64,000 nt of DNA from JAXMCK01 sp046349395 (GTDB lineage: Bacteria; Pseudomonadota; Alphaproteobacteria; Geminicoccales; Geminicoccaceae). Shown here one piece after another: positions 1 to 8,408 of this stretch (position 1 is the stretch's first letter; each line of letters starts with the position of its first letter). A program made the translations under genes and the position numbers. The stretch spans positions 434,001 to 498,000 of the forward strand of contig JAXMCK010000004.1 of NCBI GenBank assembly GCA_046349395.1, written 5' to 3'. A model generated the notes under the pieces. That model was not told the origin of the DNA. It did not search any database and saw nothing but the letters and a program-made list of their open reading frames with translations.

Positions 1-1
1 C

Positions 2-1657
2 GACCATGTCTGCGAGGGCTGCGGCGACTGCTCGAACAAGTCGAACTGCGTCTCCGTCGTCCCGGTCGACACCGAATACGGCCGCAAGCGCGCCATCGAC
101 CAGTCCTCCTGCAACAAGGACTATTCCTGCCTGCAGGGCTTCTGCCCGAGCTTCGTCACGGTCGAGGGCGGCAGCTTGCGCAAGGGCAAGGGTGTCGACG
201 CCGACACGGCGTTCCCCAAGGTCCCCGCACCCGAGCTTCCGGCTCTGAGCGAGCCCTGGGGCATCCTGCTCACCGGTGTCGGCGGCACCGGTGTCGTCAC
301 CATCGGCTCGATCCTCGCCATGGCGGCCCATCTCGAAGGCAAGGGTGTCACCGCCCTCGACATGGCGGGCCTCGCGCAGAAGGGCGGGGCCGTCTGGTCC
401 CATGTCCGTATTGCGCCGACCCAGGACCGCCTCTGGTCGCCGCGCATCGCCGCCGGCGAGGCGGATGCGGTCATCGGCTGCGATCTCGTCGTCACCGTCG
501 CCGACGAATCGCTGGCGAAGATGGCGGCCGGGCGCGCCCGGGCCGTGGTCAACAGCGACATCGCGGTGACGAGCGACTTCGTCCGCACCGTCGCCGCCCA
601 GGCCGCCACCGGCGACCTGCAGCGCTACCGCGACCCGGCCCTGCCGCTGGCACCCATGGAGGACGAGATCGTCGAGGCCGTCGGCCCGGGCCGTGCCGAT
701 TTCGTGGATGCCACCCGCCTCGCCACCGGCCTGCTCGGCGATTCGATCGCCACCAACATGCTGATGCTGGGCTATGCGTGGCAGAAGGGCCTCGTCCCGC
801 TCTCGGCCGAGGCGATCGACCGCGCGATCGAGCTGAACGGTGCCGCCGTCGCCCTGAACCGGGCGGCCTTCCTTTGGGGCCGCCGCGCCGCCCACGACCT
901 CGCCGCCGTCGAGACGCTGGCCGAGCCGCCGAAAGCGCTGCCGGAGTCGCACCGGCTCTCCACGAGCCTCGACGAGACCGTCGCCCGCCGCATCGCCTAC
1001 CTCACCGCCTACCAGGACGCGGCCTACGCCCGGCGCTATGCCGACCTCGTCGCGCGCGTCCGCAAGGCCGAGACCGCGGCACTGCCCGGCGAGACGGCGC
1101 TGACCGAGGCCGTCGCCCGCTACTGGTTCAAGCTCCTGGCCTACAAGGACGAGTACGAGGTCGCCCGCCTGCACACCGCGACCGATTTCTTCGACCGCAT
1201 CCGCGACCAGTTCGAGGGCGACTACACCATCACCTTCCACCTCGCCCCACCGCTCTTCGCGGCCCCGGACCCGATCACGGGCGAGCCCAGAAAGCGCCCC
1301 TACCGCCGCTGGATGCCGACCGTCTTCCGGCTCCTCGCCCGCCTCAAGCGCCTGCGCGGTACCGCCTTCGACCCCTTCGGCTACACCGCCGAGCGCAGGA
1401 CCGAGCGCCGCCTGATCGACGAGTACGCCACGCTCATGGACGAGATCCTGGCCGGCCTCACCGCCGACAATCACGGTACTGCGGTCGAGCTGGCCTCGAT
1501 CCCGGAGGAGATCCGCGGCTTCGGTCCGGTCAAGGACCGCCACCTCACCCATGCCAAGGCCCACGAGGCCGAGCTGCTCCAAGCCTTCCGCGAGCAACGC
1601 CGGCCCGCGACCGTCGAAGCCCACGAGCGCCGCTCGGTGGCCGTGATGGCCGGCTGA
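2..1657 (+). CDS. Indolepyruvate:ferredoxin oxidoreductase, fused subunits, C-terminal part (5' end outside window)
   Basis: Cytoplasmic enzyme family that oxidatively decarboxylates indolepyruvate and other aryl-pyruvates to acyl-CoA with ferredoxin as electron acceptor. The reading frame is open from the left edge, so the start lies upstream. The first visible residues carry a 4Fe-4S ferredoxin motif (CEGCGDCSNKSNC), with further cysteines to about residue 45. Next comes the gamma/beta subunit domain with the glycine-rich GVGGTGVVTIG stretch and the DMAGLAQKGGAVWSHVR motif seen in IorB-type subunits. The last 200 residues resemble the C-terminal extension of the roughly 1150-residue fused proteins. 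About 550 residues are visible and the stop is TGA. The downstream gene is convergent. Confidence 0.9.
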   Translation, partial: DHVCEGCGDCSNKSNCVSVVPVDTEYGRKRAIDQSSCNKDYSCLQGFCPSFVTVEGGSLRKGKGVDADTAFPKVPAPELPALSEPWGILLTGVGGTGVVTIGSILAMAAHLEGKGVTALDMAGLAQKGGAVWSHVRIAPTQDRLWSPRIAAGEADAVIGCDLVVTVADESLAKMAAGRARAVVNSDIAVTSDFVRTVAAQAATGDLQRYRDPALPLAPMEDEIVEAVGPGRADFVDATRLATGLLGDSIATNMLMLGYAWQKGLVPLSAEAIDRAIELNGAAVALNRAAFLWGRRAAHDLAAVETLAEPPKALPESHRLSTSLDETVARRIAYLTAYQDAAYARRYADLVARVRKAETAALPGETALTEAVARYWFKLLAYKDEYEVARLHTATDFFDRIRDQFEGDYTITFHLAPPLFAAPDPITGEPRKRPYRRWMPTVFRLLARLKRLRGTAFDPFGYTAERRTERRLIDEYATLMDEILAGLTADNHGTAVELASIPEEIRGFGPVKDRHLTHAKAHEAELLQAFREQRRPATVEAHERRSVAVMAG

Positions 1658-1959
1658 CCCAGATCGCCGCGGTCCCCGACCGCAGGCGCCATCGGCGCCA
1701 CGGCTCGATCTCGCTGTTCCGCCAAGCCCGCCGGCTCTGTGACATGGCAGCCTCGAGCCGGATGTCCTCTGTCGGACGACCGATGCGGCTGAATGGATTT
1801 TTGTCTCGAACAGCGCGCCCCAGAGCGTGCCCAGGACCATCTGGGCAAGGCCCAGCAACGGCCTCACCCACGCGGCGCATGCCGCGCCGAGCAGAAGCGG
1901 TAGGCCTACGCCCGGCACGCCGTCCGACAAGGTAGTGCTCGGGCCCCGTGCGATGGCCA
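1658..1959. other. Intergenic gap between convergent genes
   Basis: No gene is supported here. A short palindromic stretch, GGCGCC-ATC-GGCGCC (1685-1699), could form a weak hairpin between the convergent genes but has no T-run. On the minus strand an ATG at 1960 overlaps the stop of the FlhB-like gene and opens a hydrophobic frame. That frame meets no stop before running antisense, codon for codon, into the oxidoreductase gene, so it is not called. Confidence 0.5.
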
Positions 1960-2271
1960 TCATCGCCCACGGCACCCCGCCTGCTGCGTCTCGTACCGGT
2001 AGAGGAACGCCAGTACCGTCGCCACCGCCGTCCACAGCTCGGGCGGCACATGGGCGCCGACCTCGACCTCGGCGAGCGACCGCGCGAGACTACTGTCCTC
2101 CCGCACCGGCACGCCGTGCTCGCGGGCCACCTGCAATATCCGCTCCGCGACGTCGCCCACCCCCGCCGCCAGCACGCGCGGCGGTGCCGGCGAGCTGCGA
2201 TCGTGCCCCAGCGCCACCGCCACCTGCCGCCGGCTCACACCCACAGCGACATCCCCGATCGCCCGGTCCAT
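1960..2271 (-). CDS. FlhB C-terminal-domain-like protein (EscU/YscU/HrcU family)
   Basis: A 103-residue protein matching only the cytoplasmic C-terminal domain of FlhB, the flagellar type III export switch. The visible pattern is VAVALGHDRSSPAPPRVLAAG, then VAERILQVAREHGVPVRED, SLARSL and IPPEL-like VPPELWTAVATVLAFLYR. There are no membrane segments, and the NPTH autocleavage site of full FlhB is not visible. The start chosen is the ATG at 2271, where homology begins. It overlaps the 3' end of the FliK-like gene by 37 nt. Such a soluble FlhB-like protein next to a FliK-like gene is known in other bacteria; its role in hook or export control is inferred. Confidence 0.75.
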   Translation of the reverse strand: MDRAIGDVAVGVSRRQVAVALGHDRSSPAPPRVLAAGVGDVAERILQVAREHGVPVREDSSLARSLAEVEVGAHVPPELWTAVATVLAFLYRYETQQAGCRGR

Positions 2272-3176
2272 GCCCCCGCGACGAGCGGCAACGCCCGCAC
2301 GCGCGTTGCCGCCGCCAGTCCCGCCTCGGCGAGCCACGCCTCCAGCAGCGGTACCTCGGCCCGGAGGCCCTCGACCTGCCCGGCTGCGGCGACCTGGACA
2401 TCGAGCCTCAGATCGTGCCCCGACAGGGACAGCTGCACCTCCGTCGCCCCGAGATGCGGCAGGCTCACCCGCACCACGGCTCCGACCGGCGGTGTCGACA
2501 TACTCTCGTTACCCGCTCCGCGCTGCTCCGGCTCCAGGCGCATGCGTGCCTCGGGCGGCGGTGCCGGCCCCATTGGTGGTAAGGTAAGGATGATGTCCTG
2601 CGCAGGCGGGGGCTGGCCCGCCACGTTCTGCGCCGCACGCAGGAGATCGATCTGCGGAAGCCCGTTCAGGATCGCACGCTCTCGGACGAGGGCTGCCCGC
2701 ACTGTACCTGCCGTCATGTCGGGCGCGATGTCGTGCAGCGCTTCGCGCACACTCCGTTCGATGGACTCCGCGGGCTTGCCGTCCAGCAGCCTTTGCAGAG
2801 CCCTATCGACCCGTTCGAGGTCGCGCCCGGCGACCTCGTGGCCGCCCATCACATTGCTGCCGAGCGTTTCGATCAGGCGATCCAGCACCCGAAGCTCCGG
2901 CCGTGCCGCCAGCAGCGCCCGTGCGGCGGCCTCGATCCGCGCCCCCAGCAAGGCCCTGTCGGGTGGGCCACCTCCTGGCGGCTGCAGCGCGTCGGCAACA
3001 TCCTGCAGTGCCTCACCGGCCGGTCCTCCGCTCCTCCCCGCCTCCGCCCGCAGCGCCCGCGCCAGGAGGGCAGCCCCGTCCAGCACGTCCAGCAACGGTG
3101 CCGCGCGGGCCGCCGCCATCGGCAGCAGGAGAGCTGTCAACCGGTTGACGAGACTGCCGCCCGCGGCGATCTGCAC
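2235..3176 (-). CDS. FliK-like flagellar hook-length control domain protein
   Basis: About 313 residues, alanine-, leucine- and proline-rich, with a C-terminal region (from LPHLGATEVQLSLSGHDLRL to ETH-like helix VPLLEAWLAEAGL) resembling the FliK C-terminal domain, which interacts with FlhB to switch export specificity. The N-terminal two thirds are predicted mostly helical without recognisable motifs. A GTG at 3176 preceded by GGAAGGGCAG is preferred; an ATG at 3119 is the alternative. It is the upstream gene of a two-gene unit with the FlhB-like gene. No other flagellar genes are visible, so this is an orphan pair. The assignment rests on pattern and gene order. Confidence 0.6.
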   Translation of the reverse strand: MQIAAGGSLVNRLTALLLPMAAARAAPLLDVLDGAALLARALRAEAGRSGGPAGEALQDVADALQPPGGGPPDRALLGARIEAAARALLAARPELRVLDRLIETLGSNVMGGHEVAGRDLERVDRALQRLLDGKPAESIERSVREALHDIAPDMTAGTVRAALVRERAILNGLPQIDLLRAAQNVAGQPPPAQDIILTLPPMGPAPPPEARMRLEPEQRGAGNESMSTPPVGAVVRVSLPHLGATEVQLSLSGHDLRLDVQVAAAGQVEGLRAEVPLLEAWLAEAGLAAATRVRALPLVAGAWTGRSGMSLWV

Positions 3177-3275
3177 CCTGCCCTTCCACCCCTGTCGTCG
3201 ACAGGAGACTGCGGCCGCCGGATGAAGAACCGGTGAATGGGACCGCAACGCCGGCCCGGCTTCATGGAGAGATCG

Positions 3276-3749
3276 ATGCGCGCGGGCGAGATGATGGCGA
3301 TCGGTGCGGCCCTGATGTTGGCCGTCGGGCTGCAGCCAGGGGCGGCGACCGCCGAGGACATGGTCGACCCGACCACGCTCACCCGTCCGGGCACCCCCAA
3401 CGACTGGCTGGTCTGCCCGCCCGGCGCCTGTGCGGCCGAGGCCAGCGAACCAGCCCCGGTCTACGAGGTCTCGCCGCAGCAGCTCTACGAGGCCTGGCTG
3501 CAGCTGCTCCTCGCCGCCCCGCGCACCTCGATCCTGGCCGCCGACCCGGCGCGCCTGATCCTGAACGCCGAGGACCGCACGCTCGTCTTCCGCTTCGTCG
3601 ACTCGATCGCGATCCGCGTCCTGCCTGCGGCCGATGGCGGCGTCACCTTCGCCGCCTACAGCCACAGCAACACCGGCTACTGGGACACCGGCACCAACCG
3701 CCGCCGCCTCCAGGCCTGGATCGGCCAGCTCGGGGAGATGCTGAAGTGA
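3276..3749 (+). CDS. DUF1499 family secreted protein
   Basis: A 157-residue protein with an N-terminal signal peptide (MRAGEMMAIGAALMLAVGLQ then PGAATA/ED). The body fits DUF1499: PNDWLVCPPGAC near the mature N-terminus, then a Y-W-L stretch, then RFVDSIAIRVLPAADGGVTFAAYSHSNTGYWDTGTNRRR, where the D-T-G-x-N-R-R ending is typical. The ATG at 3276 is preferred because GGAGA lies six bases upstream; an earlier in-frame ATG (3264) lacks this. Function of the family is unknown. The stop overlaps the GTG start of the next gene (GTGA), so the two are probably translationally coupled. Confidence 0.75.
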   Translation: MRAGEMMAIGAALMLAVGLQPGAATAEDMVDPTTLTRPGTPNDWLVCPPGACAAEASEPAPVYEVSPQQLYEAWLQLLLAAPRTSILAADPARLILNAEDRTLVFRFVDSIAIRVLPAADGGVTFAAYSHSNTGYWDTGTNRRRLQAWIGQLGEMLK

Positions 3750-4234
3750 GCGGCTACCTGCAGAACGCGTCCGTCCAGCGCGTCCAGCGCGCCCTCGGCG
3801 AGGCAGGCTCCACGTCCGAGGTCGTCGAGCTCTCCGACACCGCCCGCACCGCCGAGGACGCCGCGCGTGCCCTGGGCTGCGAGCTCGGTGCCATCGTCAA
3901 GTCGCTGGTCTTCACGGTCGGCGGCCGGCCCGTCATGGCGCTCGTCGCCGGCGACCGCCGCTGCGACACCGGGAGCCTCGCGGCGGCCCTCGGGCTCGAG
4001 GGCAAGGTCGCCCGGGCGGACGCGGACACCGTCCGCGAGGCCACGGGCTTCGCCATCGGCGGCGTCGCCCCCCTCGGCCACGACCTGCCGATCGCGATCG
4101 ACGCCAGCCTGCAGCGCTTCGCGACGGTCTGGGCCGCGGCCGGCCACCATCACTGCGTGTTCCCGACGAGCGTGCCGGAGTTGGTCCGCATGACCCGCGG
4201 CCGCCTCGACGACCGGATCGGAACGGCGACCTAG
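3746..4234 (+). CDS. YbaK/EbsC-family aminoacyl-tRNA deacylase
   Basis: A 162-residue cytoplasmic protein of the YbaK/ProX editing family, which hydrolyses mischarged aminoacyl-tRNA, typically Cys- or Ala-tRNA(Pro). Visible features are the helix TAEDAARALGCELGAIVKSLVF with the conserved lysine, the MALVAGDRRCD strand, and the C-terminal GVAPLGHDLPIAIDASL stretch that precedes the substrate pocket. The GTG start overlaps the stop of the DUF1499 gene, and GGGGAG sits upstream. It converges with azlD, and the last four bases overlap it. Confidence 0.85.
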   Translation: MSGYLQNASVQRVQRALGEAGSTSEVVELSDTARTAEDAARALGCELGAIVKSLVFTVGGRPVMALVAGDRRCDTGSLAAALGLEGKVARADADTVREATGFAIGGVAPLGHDLPIAIDASLQRFATVWAAAGHHHCVFPTSVPELVRMTRGRLDDRIGTAT

Positions 4235-4533
4235 ATCAGGTTCCGCAGCAGCAGATAGGCGAGCACGCCGGCCGCCAGCGCCACGAAGAACAGCTTCGTC
4301 CACCGCATCGTCACGAAGCCGACCGCCGCCGCCGCCCACCCCGCCGGACCCGCCTCGGCCACCATCTGCGCCACCAGCGCCGCGAACACCGCTCCGGGCA
4401 GATGGTCGAGCCACGCCCGCAGGAACGGCCCCGGATCCATCCGGCTGGCCAGCCAGTAGCCGGCGACCCTGGTCAGGTAGGTCGCCGCCGCCATCGCCAG
4501 GATGAGGGCGATCTCAGCCGGTGCGGCGGACAT
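4231..4533 (-). CDS. azlD: AzlD family branched-chain amino-acid exporter small subunit
   Basis: A 100-residue integral membrane protein with three to four hydrophobic segments and the typical AzlD beginning (ALILAMAAATYLTRVAGYWLA). AzlC and AzlD together form a branched-chain amino-acid exporter; the E. coli pair YgaZH exports valine. The ATG at 4533 overlaps the 3' end of azlC by 20 nt; a longer form from 4569 is possible but lies inside azlC. Confidence 0.85.
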   Translation of the reverse strand: MSAAPAEIALILAMAAATYLTRVAGYWLASRMDPGPFLRAWLDHLPGAVFAALVAQMVAEAGPAGWAAAAVGFVTMRWTKLFFVALAAGVLAYLLLRNLI

Positions 4534-5209
4534 CGCGCCATGCCGCGAGAAGGCTTCCGGCCAAAGCACCCGCGAGCACCGACCAGCCCGGACCGAACGC
4601 CATCTTCGCCAGGATCGCCACGATCACGGCGACGAGCCAGGGTACGAGATCCCCGTGCCCGCGCCAGAAGCCGGCCAGCAGCGCCACGAAGAACGCCGTC
4701 GAGAGGAACTCCAGCCCCCAATCGTGCACGAAGCCGGACACGTCGCCGGCGAAGGTGCCCGCCACGGAGCAGGCGACCCAGACCAGCCACAAGGTCATCC
4801 CGGCACCCGGCAGGAATGCGGCGTCGCTGCCGCCGCGGCGCATGTCGGCGACCGAGGCACCCCAGCTCTCGTCCGTCATCAGGTAGAGGCTGCCATAGCC
4901 ACGCCAGCCGCCCAGCGGCCCGAGCCAGGGCATGAGGACGGGCCCCATCAGCAGATGCCGCAGATTGATGACGAGAACGCCGATGAGGATCGTCACAGCC
5001 GGCAGCGGATGGCTCCACAGCTCTAGCGCCAGAAGCTGCGAGGCGCCGGCGAAGACGAGCCCGCTGGAGAGCCCGACCTCGACCGGCCCCATCCCCTTCT
5101 GCGCCGCCAGATAGCCGTAGAGGAGCCCGAAAGCAGCCGCCCCCGGCATGAGAGGCAGCACCGCCCGGGCACCCCGCAGGGCGCCGCCGACCGTGAACGA
5201 CACCGCCAT
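4514..5209 (-). CDS. azlC: AzlC family branched-chain amino-acid permease
   Basis: A 231-residue protein with about five to six membrane segments. It begins FTVGGALRGARAVLPLMPGAAAFGLLYG and contains the family-typical segment VGLSSGLVFAGASQLLALELW and the strand ILIGVLVINLRHLLMGPVL. The ATG at 5209 overlaps the stop of the upstream phzF-like gene (TGATG). Together with azlD it should form an amino-acid efflux permease. The order phzF-like, azlC, azlD suggests one transcription unit, though a biochemical link between them is not established. Confidence 0.88.
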   Translation of the reverse strand: MAVSFTVGGALRGARAVLPLMPGAAAFGLLYGYLAAQKGMGPVEVGLSSGLVFAGASQLLALELWSHPLPAVTILIGVLVINLRHLLMGPVLMPWLGPLGGWRGYGSLYLMTDESWGASVADMRRGGSDAAFLPGAGMTLWLVWVACSVAGTFAGDVSGFVHDWGLEFLSTAFFVALLAGFWRGHGDLVPWLVAVIVAILAKMAFGPGWSVLAGALAGSLLAAWRDVRRTG

Positions 5210-6084
5210 CAGCCGAGGTCGATCTCTCCGGTCATCACCGGCACGGCCTGCCCGCCGACGCGGGATGCGACCACCTTGCCGTCGCGCACCACGGCGACCG
5301 TCTCGATCCGGCTCGGCCGGCCCATCTCGACCCCCTGCATGATGGTCCGTCGATGCAGTCCCTCGCCAGCACCTTCCGCGAGCAGGCCCGCGAGTGCTGC
5401 TGCAGCACTTCCGGTCGCCGGGTCCTCGGGAATGCCATGGGCCGGAGCGAACATGCGACCTGCGATCTCCGTGTCTCCGACGCGAGCGAACACATAGAGT
5501 CCCTCGCGAGCCCCGGGCGAGAGGTCGAGTGCGCTCGTGCAACGGGACCTGCCCAGCACATCGCGGTTCCGCACCTCGGCGAAAAGAAACGGCAGTCCGG
5601 CCGAGACGTCGCACGGCAGACCGCCGGCCGTGACGAGATCGGCGACGCCGATGCCGAGCGCTGCCGCCACCGGCTCCGGATCGACCGCCATGCCGCGGCG
5701 TGGAGCGGCGGGGGCCGTCAGCTCGGCATGAGTCGCGCGATTGCCGCGCCACTGCAATTGTACCGGCACAATGCCGGCAGCCATCTCGAACGTCACGGAC
5801 TGGCCGGCACGAACGCGATCTTCATTCGCCAGGACGAGTGCCGTGCCGACGGTGGGGTGCCCGGCGAAAGGCACCTCGGCGCGGGGCGTGAAGATCCGTA
5901 CGCGCGCCGTATGTGCCGGATCCTCGGGCGGCAGGACGAAGGTGGTCTCCGACAGATTGAACTCGGCGGCGATGGCCTGCATCGCCGCCGTGTCCAGGCC
6001 TTGGGCGTCCGGGAGCACGGCCAGCGGATTGCCGCCGAACCGGCGGTCGGTGAACACGTCCACCGTATGGAAGCGAAGCCGCAT
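5209..6084 (-). CDS. PhzF family phenazine-biosynthesis-like isomerase
   Basis: A 291-residue protein of the PhzF/diaminopimelate-epimerase fold. It begins HTVDVFTDRRFGGNPLAV, then FNLSETTFVLPPED with the conserved glutamate that acts in PhzF isomerases. RIFTPRAEVPFAGHPTVGTA follows, and the second lobe has MFAPAHGIPEDPATGSAAAALAGLL. Known members isomerise dihydro-hydroxyanthranilate, but most homologues have unknown substrates, and no phenazine genes are present. It is first in a unit with azlCD. Confidence 0.85.
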   Translation of the reverse strand: MRLRFHTVDVFTDRRFGGNPLAVLPDAQGLDTAAMQAIAAEFNLSETTFVLPPEDPAHTARVRIFTPRAEVPFAGHPTVGTALVLANEDRVRAGQSVTFEMAAGIVPVQLQWRGNRATHAELTAPAAPRRGMAVDPEPVAAALGIGVADLVTAGGLPCDVSAGLPFLFAEVRNRDVLGRSRCTSALDLSPGAREGLYVFARVGDTEIAGRMFAPAHGIPEDPATGSAAAALAGLLAEGAGEGLHRRTIMQGVEMGRPSRIETVAVVRDGKVVASRVGGQAVPVMTGEIDLG

Positions 6085-6095
6085 GGCCGTCGTCC

Positions 6096-6320
6096 TCAGA
6101 TTTCCCAGAAGGGCTTTCGCCCTTCACGCCAGGCATCCGCCCGGGTCAGCCCCAGGTCCTTCAGCATGTGATCATCGAGCGAAAGCAGGGCGCGACGCTG
6201 CCGTCGGCGCTCGTGCCACGCGCTCGCCTGCACGGCCACCACCGAGGCCATGCGCCCGATCTGCCGGGTCACGTGGAGCCCGGCGGTCCAAGGAGCGGTG
6301 CGGATGTCGATCCTCGTCAT
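6096..6320 (-). CDS. DUF1127 family small protein
   Basis: A 74-residue basic protein whose second half carries the DUF1127 motif: RRRQRRALLSLDDHMLKDLGLTRADAWREGRKPFWE. Such proteins are common in alphaproteobacteria; a few characterised members bind RNA and affect sRNA turnover and phosphate or stress responses. The ATG at 6320 is preferred over 6326, because AAGGAGG directly abuts 6326 but is properly spaced from 6320. It is divergent from the MocR-type regulator gene. Confidence 0.8.
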   Translation of the reverse strand: MTRIDIRTAPWTAGLHVTRQIGRMASVVAVQASAWHERRRQRRALLSLDDHMLKDLGLTRADAWREGRKPFWEI

Positions 6321-6353
6321 GATCATCCTCCTTGCTTGAGCCGTGAGTGTTCA

Positions 6354-6382
6354 GATACAATTTTGACCGGTTGGTGAGTCAA
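6354..6382 (-). promoter_or_regulatory. Candidate promoter of the DUF1127 gene
   Basis: Read on the minus strand: TTGACT, 17-nt spacer, TGTATC, about 30 nt upstream of the Shine-Dalgarno sequence. The -35 is strong and the -10 weak. The same stretch must also hold the start region of the divergent MocR gene. Confidence 0.4.
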
Positions 6383-6407
6383 TCGAAAGATTGCCATGGT
6401 GACAATC
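6380..6407. promoter_or_regulatory. Inverted repeat at the start of the MocR gene, possible autoregulatory operator
   Basis: CAATC-GAAA-GATTG is a perfect 5-bp inverted repeat around GAAA, followed by a third copy of CAATC at 6403-6407, overlapping the ATG at 6396. No Shine-Dalgarno precedes that ATG. A weak TTGACC/AAAGAT pair (6363-6391) would give an almost leaderless transcript. MocR regulators often bind repeats near their own promoter, so an operator role is plausible but not shown. Confidence 0.3.
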
Positions 6408-7784
6408 ACCGCGGGCGAGATTGCATCCGCACCCGGTCCGACCTATCGGGCGCTCGCTGACCGTTTGGCCGATGCAATCGCCGCCGGCCGTCTCGCCGAA
6501 GGCGAACGGCTGCCGCCGCAGCGCGACCTCGCCTGGAAGCTGAAAGTCACGACGGGCACGGTCGGTCGCGCCTACGACCTCCTGGCCCAGCGCGGCCTCG
6601 TGCGCGGCGAGGTCGGCCGCGGTACCTACGTCCTGGAGCGACCAACGGCGGTGGTGCACCCGCCGCTCGACCCGGCCAACGACGCCGATGTTCACGATCT
6701 CACCTCCAACTACCCGGCCCCGACGACCGCCCAGGCCCGCCTCGGCGATCTCCTTGGTCGCGAGGACATGGCGACCTCGGTGCTGGGTGATCTGCTGCGC
6801 TACCCGGCCGCGGCCGGCTCGCTCCGCCACCGCACCCTGGCCTCCGCTTGGCTCGCCCATCTCGGTGCTCCGACCGTCCCTGAGCGCATCGTCATCACCA
6901 ACGGGGCCGAAGGTGCTCTCGCCACGACCTTGCTGGCCCTGGCCCGCCCGGGCGACCCGGTTCTTGTCGAGCAGCTGACCTACAGCGGCCTGAAGACGCT
7001 GACCTCGCGCCTCGGCCAGCGCCTGGAGCCGGTCGCCACCGACGCCGAAGGCATGCTGCCGGACGCGCTGGCCCACGCCGCCCGCCATACCGGCGCCCGG
7101 CTCGTCGTGCTGAGCCCGTCGATCAGCAATCCCAGCACGGTCGCCACCCCGCTCGCCCGCCGCATGGCGCTGGCCGAGGTCGCCCGCGAGGCCGGCCTCT
7201 TCATCATGGAGGACGAGGTCTACGGCCCGCTGATCGAGGACCGGCAGCCGGCCTTCGCCCTGCTGGCCCCGGAGCGAACCGTCTACGTCACCAGCCTCTC
7301 CAAGATCCTGGCGCCGGGTCTCCGCCTGGGTGCGCTGAGCGGCCCCGAGGGCGTCGTCCGCGAGCTGACCGCCGTGCAGAGTGCCATCTCGCTCGGCCAC
7401 ACCCCCCTCTCGGCCGAGCTGTTCGCATCCGCCTGGAGGGAGGGTGTCGTCGTCGACGCCATGCGCCAGCAACGCGAGGAGATGAAGGCTCGTCAGGACC
7501 TCGCCCGCGAGATCCTGTTCGGCCTCGACGTCCGCTCGCAGCCGACCGCCCTGCACGTCTGGCTCTGCCTGCCCGAGCCCTGGAGCAGTGCCGAAGCCGC
7601 GCTCGCCCTCGCGAGGACCGGCGTCATGGTCGCCCCGGCCGAGCGCTTCTGGGTCGGCCGCGGCAGTGCGCCCCGAGCGATCCGCGTCTCCCTCTCCGCC
7701 TCGCCGACGCGGGCGCACCTGCGGATGGCCCTGAGGCGCATCGTGGACACGCTCACCGAGCGCGGTGGGGGCCCCCTCGTCTAG
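6396..7784 (+). CDS. MocR-type GntR regulator / PLP-dependent aminotransferase-like protein
   Basis: A 462-residue fusion. Residues 10-80 form a GntR winged helix (YRALADRLADAIAAGRLAEGERLPPQRDLAWKLKVTTGTVGRAYDLLAQRGLVRGEVGRGTYV). From about 100 onward it is a fold-type I aminotransferase domain, with ITNGAEGALATTLLALARPGD, the MEDEVYGPL aspartate/tyrosine region and the PLP-lysine motif TSLSKILAPGLRLG. MocR proteins act mainly as PLP-sensing transcription regulators. The likely target is the divergent DUF1127 gene or the gene itself. Confidence 0.88.
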   Translation: MVTITAGEIASAPGPTYRALADRLADAIAAGRLAEGERLPPQRDLAWKLKVTTGTVGRAYDLLAQRGLVRGEVGRGTYVLERPTAVVHPPLDPANDADVHDLTSNYPAPTTAQARLGDLLGREDMATSVLGDLLRYPAAAGSLRHRTLASAWLAHLGAPTVPERIVITNGAEGALATTLLALARPGDPVLVEQLTYSGLKTLTSRLGQRLEPVATDAEGMLPDALAHAARHTGARLVVLSPSISNPSTVATPLARRMALAEVAREAGLFIMEDEVYGPLIEDRQPAFALLAPERTVYVTSLSKILAPGLRLGALSGPEGVVRELTAVQSAISLGHTPLSAELFASAWREGVVVDAMRQQREEMKARQDLAREILFGLDVRSQPTALHVWLCLPEPWSSAEAALALARTGVMVAPAERFWVGRGSAPRAIRVSLSASPTRAHLRMALRRIVDTLTERGGGPLV

Positions 7785-7844
7785 CGCGCTGGACAGTCCG
7801 GCCACGCCTGACCCAAGCTCAGCGCCGCCATCGTCGGAACCCCC

Positions 7845-8408
7845 ATGGCCACCTATTCGAGCCTCCGTCGCATGCTCGCCTGGCTCGCCGATCTCGGCTT
7901 CGACCCGCGGCCGGTAGCACTGGCGCCCGCACGGCCCACGACCCGGCGCCCCCGACGACGCCGTGTCGCGCGCGGCCCGCGCGACCACCAGCGCACGCGC
8001 GTCTACCGCTGGGAAGCCGAGCACGTCCTGCCGCAGGCACCGCAGCCGCTCGACCTCGACCAGTGCCGCTCTCTCGTCGAGGCCGCCTATCGCTGGCGCG
8101 AGAAGCCCGGTCTGCTGCAGACCGACTGGAAGCCGCCGACCGTGAGCGACGGCCGCGGCCGCCGTCACGCCTGCGGCTCGCGCGAGGTCATCAAGCTGCC
8201 CCGCTGGGCACGCACGGTGCCGGTCGTCCTGCACGAATGCGCCCACGGCATGGCGCCGGACAAGCACGGGCCCCAGTTCGTCGCGGCTTACGTCGACCTC
8301 GTCGTCGAGTTCATGGGCCTCGACCGCGAGTGCCTGCTCACCACCCTGCAAGCCGCCGGCATCGAGGTCGCCACCGGCCCGAAACGCCGTTCCCGGAGAG
8401 ATTCATGA
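7845..8408 (+). CDS. Putative HExxH metallohydrolase (SprT/TIGR04338-like)
   Basis: A 187-residue protein with a basic, arginine-rich linker (residues 27-50). The C-terminal half has the zinc-binding signature VVLHECAHGM followed about ten residues later by KHGPQFVAAYVDLV, giving HExxH plus a third histidine. This pattern fits small single-domain metallohydrolases of unknown substrate. There is no signal peptide, so it is cytoplasmic. The stop overlaps the start of the dehydratase gene (ATGA), suggesting co-translation. Confidence 0.65.
   Translation: MATYSSLRRMLAWLADLGFDPRPVALAPARPTTRRPRRRRVARGPRDHQRTRVYRWEAEHVLPQAPQPLDLDQCRSLVEAAYRWREKPGLLQTDWKPPTVSDGRGRRHACGSREVIKLPRWARTVPVVLHECAHGMAPDKHGPQFVAAYVDLVVEFMGLDRECLLTTLQAAGIEVATGPKRRSRRDS

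Noticed and set aside
1658..1960. Hydrophobic minus-strand frame from an ATG overlapping the FlhB-like stop
   Set aside because: It meets no stop before entering the oxidoreductase gene and then reads exactly antisense to its codons, so it is most likely a shadow.
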